Below are positions 9,331 through 17,836 of a stretch of 64,000 bases of DNA, one piece after another (position 1 is the stretch's first letter; the number at the start of each line of letters is the position of its first letter). Origin of the DNA: Eubacterium sp. CAG:274 (GTDB taxonomy: Bacteria; Bacillota; Clostridia; Lachnospirales; CAG-274); the NCBI GenBank assembly GCA_000432155.1, contig FR888489.1, positions 1-64,000 on the forward strand, read 5' to 3'. Position numbers and translations under genes: made by a program. The notes below the pieces were generated by a model. It saw nothing but the letters and a program-made list of their open reading frames with translations, was not told the origin of the DNA and ran no database searches.

Positions 9331-10401
9331 ATGAATTTTAATTTAGCAGTTGTAGCCGGTGACGGTATCGGCCCAGAAGTAATGGAACAGAATATTAATG
9401 TATTAAATGCTATTGGCAAGAAGTTTGGTCATACATTTAATTATGAATATGTTTTAGGTGGTGGTTGTGCTATTGATAAGTACGGCGAACCATTACCACA
9501 GCACACTATTGATGTTTGTAAGGCAAGCGACTCTGTACTTCTTGGTGCAGTTGGTGGTTGGCAGTGGGATACTCTCCCTGGCGACAAGCGTCCAGAAAGA
9601 GCATTACTTGGTTTAAGAGGTGCTTTAGGCTTATATGCTAATTTAAGACCAGCTACATTACACGATGCTTTAAAAGATGCTTGTCCTTTAAAGCCTGAAC
9701 TTGTTAAAGACGGCGTAGATGTTATGGTTGTTCGTGAATTAACAGGTGGTATGTACTTTGGCGAAAAGGGTAGAAAGCAGACAGATATGGGCGAGGCAGC
9801 TTATGATGTTGAGCAGTACTCTGTAAAGGAAGTAGAAAGAATTGCAAGAACTGCTTTCGAAATCGCTATGAAGAGAAATAAGCATGTTACTAACGTAGAT
9901 AAGCAGAACGTTCTTGAATCTTCAAGACTTTGGAGAAGTGTTGTTCTTGAAGTTGCTAAGGATTATCCAGAAGTAACTCTTGACCACTTATACATTGATA
10001 ATGCTACAATGCAGTTAATTATGCGTCCTACTACTTTTGACGTTATTGTAACTGGTAATATCTTTGGTGATATTCTTTCTGATGAAGCATCTCAGTTAAC
10101 AGGTTCTATTGGTATGCTCCCATCTGCTAGTTTAGGTGAAGGTTCTCTTGGTATGTATGAACCAGTTCACGGTTCTGCACCTGATATTGCCGGTCAGGAC
10201 ATTGCAAACCCTATTGCTACTATCCTTTCTGGTGCTATGATGCTTAAATACAGCTTTGGTTTACAGGAAGAAGCTAAGGCTATTGAAGATGCTGTAACTA
10301 AGGTTCTTGCTCAGGGTTACAGAACAGGCGACATTATGAGTGAAGGTATGAAGAAGGTCGGCTGTAAGGAAATGGGCAGACTCATTATTGAAAATCTTTA
10401 A
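9331..10401 (+). CDS. leuB: 3-isopropylmalate dehydrogenase
   Basis: A 356-residue NAD-dependent beta-decarboxylating dehydrogenase. It oxidises 3-isopropylmalate and, with CimA upstream, probably also 3-methylmalate to give 2-oxobutanoate. Seen are AGDGIGPEV, the substrate-binding arginines in LLGLRGALGLYANLRP, VRELTGGMYFG, and the nucleotide site GSLGMYEPVHGSAPDIAG. The start at 9331 follows AAAAGGAG. Confidence 0.95.
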   Translation: MNFNLAVVAGDGIGPEVMEQNINVLNAIGKKFGHTFNYEYVLGGGCAIDKYGEPLPQHTIDVCKASDSVLLGAVGGWQWDTLPGDKRPERALLGLRGALGLYANLRPATLHDALKDACPLKPELVKDGVDVMVVRELTGGMYFGEKGRKQTDMGEAAYDVEQYSVKEVERIARTAFEIAMKRNKHVTNVDKQNVLESSRLWRSVVLEVAKDYPEVTLDHLYIDNATMQLIMRPTTFDVIVTGNIFGDILSDEASQLTGSIGMLPSASLGEGSLGMYEPVHGSAPDIAGQDIANPIATILSGAMMLKYSFGLQEEAKAIEDAVTKVLAQGYRTGDIMSEGMKKVGCKEMGRLIIENL

Positions 10402-10428
10402 TATTTATACTTTATAAATGTTTTTGTT

Positions 10429-10453
10429 AAGGGTGGGGATTTTCTCCACCCTT
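10429..10453 (+). other. Stem-loop after leuB
   Basis: The arms AAGGGTGG (10429-10436) and CCACCCTT (10446-10453) form a perfect 8-bp stem. It lacks a T-run, so it is more likely a stability or processing hairpin than a full terminator, and some transcription probably continues into the next gene. Confidence 0.5.
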
Positions 10454-10498
10454 ATGCGACATAATGGAAATTAATTTGATTTTTGTGGAAGTGTTAAT

Positions 10499-12328
10499 TT
10501 GAAAAAGCTAGTTTCTCTATTTTTGACAGTAGTTATGGCTAGTAGTTTATGTACGTTTTCTTTTGCAAGTCCCTCAAACTGGGCATTAAATGATGTTAAT
10601 ACAGCCAAAGGTTTAGGTATTTACAATTCAGCTTTTGAGGATAATTTCCAAAAGCCTATTACAAGAGCTGAATTTTGTTCTCTTGTAGTGAAAACTCTCG
10701 ATAAATGGGAGTTTAATACAAGTGGTACTTCTAATACCGTTAAGTTTACAGATACAAGTGACAGTAATGTAATAAAATGTGCAGAACTAGGTATTGTAAG
10801 TGGTGTAGGTAATGGCAAGTTTGAGCCTAATAGCCCTATAACAAGGGAACAGGCAGGAAAAATGCTTTATAATACTATTGATAAGGCAACACCTGTTATT
10901 AGTGATTACAAAAAAGATAACAAAACCGGTGTAAATGGTGTATTTTTGCCTCACGTTTTTAGTGACGGAGCTAAGATACATAACTGGGCTAGAAATGAAA
11001 TATATGCTATGTATCATTTAGGTGTTATGCTAGGAACAGATAGTGAAAACTTTAGCCCTTTAGGTTCATATACTAGGGAACAGGCTGTCTGTACATTTTT
11101 AAGATTGTATAATACATATAAAAATCCCGATAGTGTAAGTAAGCCAGATGCTGAACTATATCCTGATTTAGATACAGCAGGTAAGTTAAATCCAAGCTTT
11201 AATACTAACAGATATTACCTTGATGCGTATTATGTCTGGAATACAGGGGAGTATAACTATGAACCTAAGTATTATGACGGTTTTGGTAACACTTATACTT
11301 CAAGTCAAAAGGGCTATGTCTACCCAGTAAATGCTAAATATTTACAGGTTCTTACTTCTTCAGGAGCTGGAGTAGCACAAAGTGTTGTTTTAAATAAACA
11401 GGGCGATGAGGCTATTTCTGATGTCTATGATGTAGAAGATATAAATGGAGATAATGTAGTTTATATTTCTAACAATGACCATAGTACATACATATACAAC
11501 AGCAGTACAGGGGAAAATAATGGCCCTTACAATTATGTAGTCAAGGCTGGTTCTGGAATGTATAAATTTAAAAATTCAGACGCAGATTATGTAGGCTACT
11601 TTAATTCTAACTTTAAGGAAGTTATTCCTTGTGTCTATAAAGATGTTTCAGGTACATTTGAAAACAACCTTACTGTTCTTCAAAAACAGGATAATTCTTT
11701 TATAATCGTAAATACATCAGGTCAGATTTTGAAAAGTTTTAAATTGGATTTGAGCCAATATACTGTAGATGCTATAGATGGCACAAATATGATTTTAAAG
11801 GATAATAAGACTGGAAAAGCTGTATTATACAGAGCTTACAGTCAAAAGTATGTAACTGGTTATGGCACAATGAGCTTTACAAGTAACGGATGTATTTTGG
11901 CTACTACAAATGGCAAAAATTACCTTTTAGGTATGAGTGGTCAATTAGTTTTTGATGCTTACAAAAAAGGTTATGACAGTATTTCAGAAATTCAGAATAC
12001 TGGTTGCTATGAAGTATATAAATTTAATAAAAATAACTGGAGTAAAATAGCTCCTTATGATATAATAGATAGTAATGGTAATGTTATACGACAAAATGTT
12101 CCTACTTTCGACAGAAAAGTTGGAGAAAACGGTATAACAGCATATCTCTATAATAATAGTATTACTACTTATGATTCTTATGGCAAGGACATAGGCAATA
12201 TAAGTGGAAATGGTACAATAAAAGACTTTAAGTTTATTAATGGTTTGCTTCTTGTAAATATTACTAACAACGGAAAAGAGTCTGTAAAGTATTACACACC
12301 TACAGGGGAAGAAGTGAATTTGTTTTAA
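10499..12328 (+). CDS. SLH-domain surface protein with WG-like repeats
   Basis: A 609-residue exported protein anchored to the cell wall by three S-layer homology modules. The signal peptide covers about residues 1-23 (KKLVSLFLTVVMASSLC...FA). SLH modules follow at roughly 25-75, 80-128 and 150-205, each ending in a TRxQ/TRAEF-type motif (PITRAEFC, PITREQAGKM, YTREQAVCTF). The remaining 390 residues contain short WG/KWG-like beta repeats (EVIPCVYKDVSG, APYDIIDSNGNVI) of unknown ligand. The start is TTG at 10499 behind a weak GGAAG. Its place between leuB and ilvD is odd; the function there is unknown. Confidence 0.85.
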   Translation: MKKLVSLFLTVVMASSLCTFSFASPSNWALNDVNTAKGLGIYNSAFEDNFQKPITRAEFCSLVVKTLDKWEFNTSGTSNTVKFTDTSDSNVIKCAELGIVSGVGNGKFEPNSPITREQAGKMLYNTIDKATPVISDYKKDNKTGVNGVFLPHVFSDGAKIHNWARNEIYAMYHLGVMLGTDSENFSPLGSYTREQAVCTFLRLYNTYKNPDSVSKPDAELYPDLDTAGKLNPSFNTNRYYLDAYYVWNTGEYNYEPKYYDGFGNTYTSSQKGYVYPVNAKYLQVLTSSGAGVAQSVVLNKQGDEAISDVYDVEDINGDNVVYISNNDHSTYIYNSSTGENNGPYNYVVKAGSGMYKFKNSDADYVGYFNSNFKEVIPCVYKDVSGTFENNLTVLQKQDNSFIIVNTSGQILKSFKLDLSQYTVDAIDGTNMILKDNKTGKAVLYRAYSQKYVTGYGTMSFTSNGCILATTNGKNYLLGMSGQLVFDAYKKGYDSISEIQNTGCYEVYKFNKNNWSKIAPYDIIDSNGNVIRQNVPTFDRKVGENGITAYLYNNSITTYDSYGKDIGNISGNGTIKDFKFINGLLLVNITNNGKESVKYYTPTGEEVNLF

Positions 12329-12352
12329 ACAAAAGTGAGGAGGAAAAAATAA

Positions 12353-14011
12353 ATGATAAGTGACAGAGTAAAAAAAGGACCAGATAAAACACCTCATCGT
12401 TCTTTATTTAAGGCAATGGGTTATACTGACGAAGAACTTTCAAGACCACTCATTGGTGTAGTAAATGCACAGAATGAAATTATTCCTGGTCATATTCATC
12501 TTGATAATATTGCAAAGGCTGTTAAGGCAGGTATTCTTGCAGCTGGTGGTACTCCTATTGAAGTACCTGCAATCGGTGTATGTGATGGTATTGCAATGGG
12601 TCACATTGGTATGCACTATTCTCTTCCAACAAGAGAATTAATTGCTGACTCAGTAGAATGTCAGGCTATGGCTCACGCATTTGACGGTTTAGTTCTTATT
12701 CCTAACTGTGATAAGATTGTTCCTGGTATGCTTATGGCTGCTGCAAGACTTAATATTCCAGCTATTGTATGTAGTGGTGGTCCTATGCTTGCTGGTCATA
12801 TGGGTTGCGAAAAGCTTTCTCTTTCTAAGACTTTTGAAGCTGTTGGTGCTTACGAAGCTGGTCTTATTGACGATGCTAAGTTAAAGGAATACGAAAACAA
12901 GTCTTGCCCAAGCTGTGGTTCATGTTCAGGTATGTATACTGCTAACTCTATGAACTGCCTTTCAGAAGTTATTGGTATGGCACTTCCAGGTAATGGTACA
13001 ATTCCTGCTGTTTATGGCGATAGAATTTCTCTTGCTAAGCACGCTGGTATGCAGATTATGAAGTTAGTTGAAAAGGATATTAAGCCAAGAGATATTATGA
13101 ACGAAAAGGCATTCAGAAATGCTTTAACTATGGATATGGCTTTAGGTTGTTCTACAAACTCAATGCTCCACCTTCCAGCTATTGCTCACGAAGCCGGCGT
13201 TGAATTAAACCTCGAAATGGCTAACGAAATTAGTGCAAAGACTCCTAACCTTTGTCACCTTGCTCCTGCTGGTTCTCACTATATTGAAGAATTAAATGAA
13301 AAGGGCGGTATCAGAGCTGTTATGGCTGAAATCAACAAGTTAGGTCTTTTAGAGCTTGATAACCTTACTGTTACATTAAAGACAGTTGGCGAAAATATTG
13401 AAGGTTTTGCTGGTGCTGACGGCGAAATTATCAGACCTGTTACTGACCCATATTCAAAGACAGGTGGTATTGCTGTATTAAAGGGTAATATTGCAAAGAA
13501 CGGTTGCGTAGTTAAGAGAAGTGCTGTTGCTCCAGAAATGCTCAAGCATACTGGTCCAGCAAGAGTATTTACAAGTGAAGAAGCCGCAATCAAGGCTATT
13601 TTCGGTGGCGAAATTGTTAAGGGTGATGTTGTAGTTATTACATATGAAGGTCCTAAGGGTGGCCCTGGTATGAGAGAAATGCTTTCTCCTACATCAGCTC
13701 TTGCAGGTATGAAGCTTGATAAGGATGTTGCTCTTATTACTGACGGTCGTTTCAGCGGTGCATCAAGAGGTGCTAGTATTGGTCATGTTTCTCCTGAAGC
13801 TGCTGCTGGTGGTAATATTGGTCTTGTACAGGAAGGCGATATTATTGAAATCGACATTAATGCAGGTAACATTAATGTTAAGGTTAGCGATGAAGAATTA
13901 GAAGAAAGAAGAAAGAACTGGGTAATTCCAGAACCTAAGATTAAGACTGGCTACTTAGCTAAGTATGCTAAGCTTGTAAGCTCTGCTGATAAGGGTGCAA
14001 TTTTAGGTTAA
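12353..14011 (+). CDS. ilvD: Dihydroxy-acid dehydratase
   Basis: A 552-residue Fe-S dehydratase that converts dihydroxy-isovalerate and dihydroxy-methylvalerate to the 2-keto acids. Cluster and active-site segments are intact: VCDGIAMGHIGMHYSLPTRE, LIPNCDKIVPGMLMAA, and SCPSCGSCSGMYTANSMNC. The C-terminus has DGRFSGASRGASIGHVSPEA. The ATG at 12353 follows GGAGG, 24 bp after the SLH gene, so the operon appears continuous. Confidence 0.97.
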   Translation: MISDRVKKGPDKTPHRSLFKAMGYTDEELSRPLIGVVNAQNEIIPGHIHLDNIAKAVKAGILAAGGTPIEVPAIGVCDGIAMGHIGMHYSLPTRELIADSVECQAMAHAFDGLVLIPNCDKIVPGMLMAAARLNIPAIVCSGGPMLAGHMGCEKLSLSKTFEAVGAYEAGLIDDAKLKEYENKSCPSCGSCSGMYTANSMNCLSEVIGMALPGNGTIPAVYGDRISLAKHAGMQIMKLVEKDIKPRDIMNEKAFRNALTMDMALGCSTNSMLHLPAIAHEAGVELNLEMANEISAKTPNLCHLAPAGSHYIEELNEKGGIRAVMAEINKLGLLELDNLTVTLKTVGENIEGFAGADGEIIRPVTDPYSKTGGIAVLKGNIAKNGCVVKRSAVAPEMLKHTGPARVFTSEEAAIKAIFGGEIVKGDVVVITYEGPKGGPGMREMLSPTSALAGMKLDKDVALITDGRFSGASRGASIGHVSPEAAAGGNIGLVQEGDIIEIDINAGNINVKVSDEELEERRKNWVIPEPKIKTGYLAKYAKLVSSADKGAILG

Positions 14012-14031
14012 TTAGCAGAAGGGAGAACGGT

Positions 14032-15717
14032 ATGTTACTTAATGGTTCTGAAATATTAGTACAATGTTTAAGAGAACAGGGCGTTGACACTATCTTTGGT
14101 TATCCAGGTGGTGCTGTTCTTAATATATATGATGCACTTTTTAAGCATAGAGATGAAATAAAGCATTATCTTACATCTCATGAACAGGGTGCAGCTCACG
14201 CAGCAGACGGCTATGCTAGAGCAACTGGTAAAGTTGGCGTTTGTCTTGCTACAAGTGGTCCAGGTGCTTGTAACCTTGTTACAGGTATTGCTACAGCTTA
14301 TATGGACTCTGTTCCTATGGTTGCCATTACTGGTAATGTAGGTCTTCCATACTTAGGTAAGGATAGTTTTCAGGAAGTAGATATTACAGGCGTAACAATG
14401 CCTATTACAAAGCATAACTTCATTGTAAAAGATGTTACAAAGCTTGCTGATACAATGAGAAAGGCATTCTACATTGCACAGAAGGGCAGACCAGGTCCTG
14501 TACTTGTAGATATTACTAAGGATGTAACTGCTGCTATGTGTGAATATACAGCAGAAAAGCCTTATCGTATTGAAAAGAGAACAAGCACAATTACAAAGGA
14601 AGACCTTGAAAAGGCTGTTGAACTTATTAAGAATGCTAAGAAGCCATTTTTATACTGTGGTGGTGGCTGTATTGCCTCTAGTGCTAGTGAAGAGATTATA
14701 AAGTTTGTAGAAAAGACTGATATGCCAGTTTGTTGTACAGCTATGGCTCTTGGTGTAGTTCCAGCTGATTTACCTAACTATACAGGTATGATTGGTATGC
14801 ACGGTACTGTAACATCTAATAAACTTGCAAATGAATGTGATTTATTTATTGCTCTTGGTGCAAGATTTAGTGATAGAGTTGCTACAAACTTCAAGACTTT
14901 TGCTCCTAATGCAAAGGTTTTACATATTGATATTGACCCAGCTGAAATTAATAAGAATATTGCTGTTACAGGCTCTGTAATTGGCGATGTAAACGAAGTT
15001 GTGGTTCGTCTTAACAATATGCTTGATAAGGAAGAAAGACCAGAATGGATGGCTTATATGGAAGAATGTAAGAAAGAAAATCCATTAAAGTATGACCACG
15101 ATGGTTCATTAAAGCCACAGTACATTATGGAAAAGATTAACGAAGTTACAAAGGGCGATGCTATTATTGTAACAGAAGTTGGTCAGCACCAGATGTGGGC
15201 TTGTCAGTTTATTAAGAATAAGTACCCTCGCCATTTCCTTACTTCAGGTGGTTTAGGTACTATGGGTTATGGTCTTGGTGCTGCTATTGGTGCTAAGGTT
15301 GGTAAGCCAGATAATGTAGTTATTAACATTGCTGGTGACGGCTGTTTCTATATGAACCATATTGAAATGGCAACTGCTATTGCAAATGATGTACCTATTA
15401 TTGAAATTGTTATTAATAACCACGTTTTAGGTATGGTTAGACAGTGGCAGGATTTATTCTATGATGCTAGATACTCTAGCACTACACTTGACGGCAAGGC
15501 AACTGACTTTATGAAACTTGCTGAAGCATATCATGCAAATGGCTATAATGTAACAAAGCCAGAAGAATTTGACATAGCATTAAAAGATGCTATTGCTAGC
15601 AATAAGCCTTGTATTATCAACTGTGAAATCGGTAGAGATGAAAAGGTATTCCCTATGATTCCAGCTGGTAAGGGCTATGATAATATGATTACTTTCGATG
15701 ACTATAACGAAAACTAA
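14032..15717 (+). CDS. ilvB: Acetolactate synthase large (catalytic) subunit
   Basis: A 561-residue ThDP- and FAD-dependent enzyme condensing pyruvate with pyruvate or 2-oxobutanoate. The catalytic glutamate lies in TSHEQGAAHAADGYARATG near residue 50, the FAD domain is central, and the ThDP motif runs from GDGCFYMNHIEMATA to INNHVLGMVRQWQ. It ends the operon, 20 bp after ilvD, and is followed by a terminator. Its partner ilvH is the operon's first gene. Confidence 0.96.
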   Translation: MLLNGSEILVQCLREQGVDTIFGYPGGAVLNIYDALFKHRDEIKHYLTSHEQGAAHAADGYARATGKVGVCLATSGPGACNLVTGIATAYMDSVPMVAITGNVGLPYLGKDSFQEVDITGVTMPITKHNFIVKDVTKLADTMRKAFYIAQKGRPGPVLVDITKDVTAAMCEYTAEKPYRIEKRTSTITKEDLEKAVELIKNAKKPFLYCGGGCIASSASEEIIKFVEKTDMPVCCTAMALGVVPADLPNYTGMIGMHGTVTSNKLANECDLFIALGARFSDRVATNFKTFAPNAKVLHIDIDPAEINKNIAVTGSVIGDVNEVVVRLNNMLDKEERPEWMAYMEECKKENPLKYDHDGSLKPQYIMEKINEVTKGDAIIVTEVGQHQMWACQFIKNKYPRHFLTSGGLGTMGYGLGAAIGAKVGKPDNVVINIAGDGCFYMNHIEMATAIANDVPIIEIVINNHVLGMVRQWQDLFYDARYSSTTLDGKATDFMKLAEAYHANGYNVTKPEEFDIALKDAIASNKPCIINCEIGRDEKVFPMIPAGKGYDNMITFDDYNEN

Positions 15718-15736
15718 TAATAGTCTTTGATTTTAT

Positions 15737-15770
15737 ACTGCCTATGGGTTTTACTTGTAGGCAGTTTTTT
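15737..15770 (+). terminator. Terminator of the ilv-leu operon
   Basis: The arms ACTGCCTA and TAGGCAGT enclose a 13-base loop and are followed by six T residues. It lies 20 bp after the ilvB stop. Confidence 0.85.
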
Positions 15771-15787
15771 GTGTAGGAGGTATTAGT

Positions 15788-16231
15788 ATGCAAATTTCAA
15801 GTCGATTTACAATAGCACTTCATATTTTGACTTGTATTGAAGAATTTAAAAATGATTACAAAATAACAAGTGATTTTCTTGCAAGTAGTATTAATGTAAA
15901 TCCTGTTGTTATAAGACGAATACTCCAAAAACTTAAATCGGCTGGTATTATTACCGTTGCCAGAGGTAATGTTGGAAATATGGAGATAAACAGGGATTTA
16001 AAGGATATTACATTTTATGATGTGTATAAGGCTGTAGATTGTGTAGATGATGAGGGACTTTTTCATTTTCACGAAAATCCAAACCCTCTCTGTCCTGTAG
16101 GTAGAAATATACACAATGTCCTTGACAATAGATTAAATGCTGTACAAAAGGCTATGGAGAATGAAATGAAAAAATCTACTTTAGCAGATGTAATTAACGA
16201 AACCTCCCAACTTATTAAAAATGAAGATTAG
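15788..16231 (+). CDS. Rrf2-family transcriptional regulator
   Basis: A 147-residue winged-helix regulator. The N-terminal helix-turn-helix (MQISSRFTIALHILTCIEEF, then NPVVIRRILQKLKSAGII and VARGNVGN) is typical of Rrf2. Only one cysteine sits in the sensor region (NPLCPVGRN), so the three-cysteine Fe-S site of IscR is absent; the protein is closer to YwnA/HypR-like members, which can respond to redox or electrophile stress. It has its own GGAGG site. The tandem operator at 16278-16342, in front of the next gene, is a plausible target. Confidence 0.88.
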   Translation: MQISSRFTIALHILTCIEEFKNDYKITSDFLASSINVNPVVIRRILQKLKSAGIITVARGNVGNMEINRDLKDITFYDVYKAVDCVDDEGLFHFHENPNPLCPVGRNIHNVLDNRLNAVQKAMENEMKKSTLADVINETSQLIKNED

Positions 16232-16236
16232 TATAT

Positions 16237-16274
16237 AAGGCTGTATTCAAAAGGATACAGCCTTAAAATTTATT
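16237..16274 (+). terminator. Terminator after the Rrf2 gene
   Basis: The arms AAGGCTGTAT (16237-16246) and ATACAGCCTT (16255-16264) form a perfect 10-bp stem; the following tract is A/T-rich rather than a clean T-run. Confidence 0.65.
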
Positions 16275-16277
16275 TCT

Positions 16278-16342
16278 ATTGTAACTATTGACATTACAAT
16301 GGAAATGTGATATTATTCCATTGTAACAAAGATAGTTACATA
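16278..16342 (+). promoter_or_regulatory. Promoter embedded in a symmetric double operator
   Basis: TTGACA (16288-16293) and TATTAT (16311-16316) with a 17-bp spacer drive the split-barrel gene. The promoter is bracketed by two copies of ATTGTAA-N9-TTACAAT, exact at 16278-16300 and with two mismatches at 16320-16342. The whole 61-bp block is symmetric about 16310, with arms TTACAATGGAA/TTCCATTGTAA and outer TGTAACT/AGTTACA. Such tandem dyads are binding sites for a dimeric repressor; the upstream Rrf2 protein is the nearest candidate. Confidence 0.8.
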
Positions 16343-16364
16343 AAATTATGGAGGTGCTTATATT

Positions 16365-16760
16365 ATGAAAAAAGTAGTTGAATTTTTACAGGAAAATCCT
16401 GTTCAATATCTTGCAACTGTAGGTAGAGATGGCAAGGCAAAGTGTAGACCATTTATGTTTTCAGCTGAAGTTGGAGGCAAATTATGGTTCTGTACTAATA
16501 ATCAAAAAGATGTTTACAAAGATATGTTGGAAAATCCGGAAATTCAGATTTCTGTTTCTTCTCCAAAGTATGAATGGATAAGATTATCAGGTAAGGCTGT
16601 TTTTGAAAACAATATGGAAGTAAAGAAAATTTGTATAGAAAATCCTATTGTAAAAGGTCAATACAAGACAGCAGATAATCCTATTTTTGAAGTGTTTTAC
16701 ATTGAAAATCCTCATGGAGTAATTGCAGACTTTTCAGGTAATCCACCTTATGAATTTTAA
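16365..16760 (+). CDS. Pyridoxamine 5'-phosphate oxidase-like FMN split-barrel protein
   Basis: A 131-residue member of the PNPOx-like split-barrel superfamily, which bind FMN or F420 and often act in flavin reduction or general redox detoxification. Characteristic are the opening VVEFLQENPVQYLATVGRDG, KCRPFMF, LWFCTNNQKDVYKDM and the barrel strand WIRLSGKAVF. The substrate cannot be told. Strong GGAGG site; single-gene unit under the double operator at 16278-16342. Confidence 0.85.
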   Translation: MKKVVEFLQENPVQYLATVGRDGKAKCRPFMFSAEVGGKLWFCTNNQKDVYKDMLENPEIQISVSSPKYEWIRLSGKAVFENNMEVKKICIENPIVKGQYKTADNPIFEVFYIENPHGVIADFSGNPPYEF

Positions 16761-16848
16761 TTTTTACACATAATCTATAAAAAGTTTTGTAAAAATGTGG
16801 ATAAATTTCATTTTGTCAGGCAATAATTTAACCAAAGGAGCTGATAAA

Positions 16849-17460
16849 ATGAAATCACCAAGACATATTGGAATTATACCAGATGGCAACAGAAGATGGG
16901 CAAGAAGTCAGAACCTGAGAAAAGAAGAAGGCTATGCCAATGGCTTGTTGCCTGGGGTAGAGGCATTTAAGTGTTGTCAAAAATTAGGCATAGAGGAAGT
17001 AACTTTCTATGGTTTTACTGTGGATAATACAAAAAGACCTAGAGAACAGACTATTGCCTTTACAAAGGCTTGCGTTGAGGCTGTTAAAATGCTTGAAAAG
17101 GAAGATGCTGAACTTTTGGTAGTAGGCAACGCAGAGTCAAAAATGTTTCCGGAAGAATTGAAACCATTGACCAAAAGAACTAAATTTGGCAAAGGCGGAA
17201 CAAAGGTTAATTTCCTTGTAAATTATAGCTGGGAATGGGACTTAAAGGGCAAAGTAAATTATTATAATACCTCAGATATTTCAAGAGTGGATTTGGTCAT
17301 TCGTTGGGGTGGAATGAGAAGATTATCAGGCTTTTTGCCTGTACAAAGTGTCTATGCTGATTTTTATGTAGTAGACCAGTTGTGGCCGGATTATAAAGAT
17401 GAGCATATTTACAATGCCCTTGATTGGTACAGTAAGCAAGATGTTACTTTAGGTGGTTGA
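16849..17460 (+). CDS. Divergent cis-prenyltransferase (undecaprenyl diphosphate synthase-like)
   Basis: A 203-residue member of the UppS/cis-prenyltransferase family, which elongate isoprenoid diphosphates on the inner membrane face. Conserved elements are HIGIIPDGNRRWA, VTFYGFTVDNTKRP, FLVNYSWEWDL and DLVIRWGGMRRLSGFL with LWPDY. It is shorter than ordinary UppS (about 230-250 residues), and several key positions differ: the catalytic-region histidine is replaced (GYANG for GHxxG) and the metal-site glutamate near the C-terminus appears as aspartate (VYADFYV). It is probably a paralogue of the housekeeping enzyme with altered product or function. The start at 16849 follows AAAGGAG. Confidence 0.8.
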   Translation: MKSPRHIGIIPDGNRRWARSQNLRKEEGYANGLLPGVEAFKCCQKLGIEEVTFYGFTVDNTKRPREQTIAFTKACVEAVKMLEKEDAELLVVGNAESKMFPEELKPLTKRTKFGKGGTKVNFLVNYSWEWDLKGKVNYYNTSDISRVDLVIRWGGMRRLSGFLPVQSVYADFYVVDQLWPDYKDEHIYNALDWYSKQDVTLGG

Positions 17461-17537
17461 TATTATTGAAAAATTCCATAAATATATTTATCGTAAATAT
17501 GTTTGATAAGTAGCTTATATTGATAAAATGATACAAA

Positions 17538-17575
17538 AAAAGACCGTTCGTTGCCGAACGGTCATATTTTTTAGG
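17538..17575. terminator. Bidirectional terminator
   Basis: GACCGTTCG (17542-17550) and CGAACGGTC (17555-17563) form a perfect 9-bp stem with a TTGC loop, with an A-run before and a T-run after. It serves the converging uppS-like and rpsR transcripts. Confidence 0.9.
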
Positions 17576-17576
17576 A

Positions 17577-17807
17577 TTATTCCTGAATGTATGGTAAAAG
17601 AGCAAGATGTCTAGCTCTCTTAATAGCTGTAGTTAAAACTCTCTGGTGCTTAGCACAGTTACCAGTAATTCTTCTAGGAAGAATCTTACCTCTTTCAGAG
17701 ATAAATCTACGCAACTTAGCTACATCCTTGTAATCACATGTGTTTACCTTTTCAACACAGAAGTTACAAACACGCTTTTTTCTACGACCACGCTTTTTGT
17801 TCATCAT
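17577..17807 (-). CDS. rpsR: Small ribosomal subunit protein bS18
   Basis: A 76-residue ribosomal protein that binds S6 on the 30S platform. The sequence keeps cysteines C14, C17, C24 and C51 (CNFC...C...GNCAKH), the zinc-binding C+ form of S18. The core FISERGKILPRRITG is typical. The third gene of rpsF-ssb-rpsR. The initiator may be either of the first two ATG codons; GGAGGG lies upstream. Confidence 0.96.
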   Translation of the reverse strand: MMNKKRGRRKKRVCNFCVEKVNTCDYKDVAKLRRFISERGKILPRRITGNCAKHQRVLTTAIKRARHLALLPYIQE

Positions 17808-17836
17808 AATAAAAGACCCTCCTTACAAAATTTTAA

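Noticed and set aside
16796..16804. DnaA-box-like TGTGGATAA, with another (TTATCCACA) at 63940-63948
   Set aside because: Single, isolated 9-mers, the second inside a coding sequence. No cluster and no AT-rich unwinding region, so not evidence of an origin.
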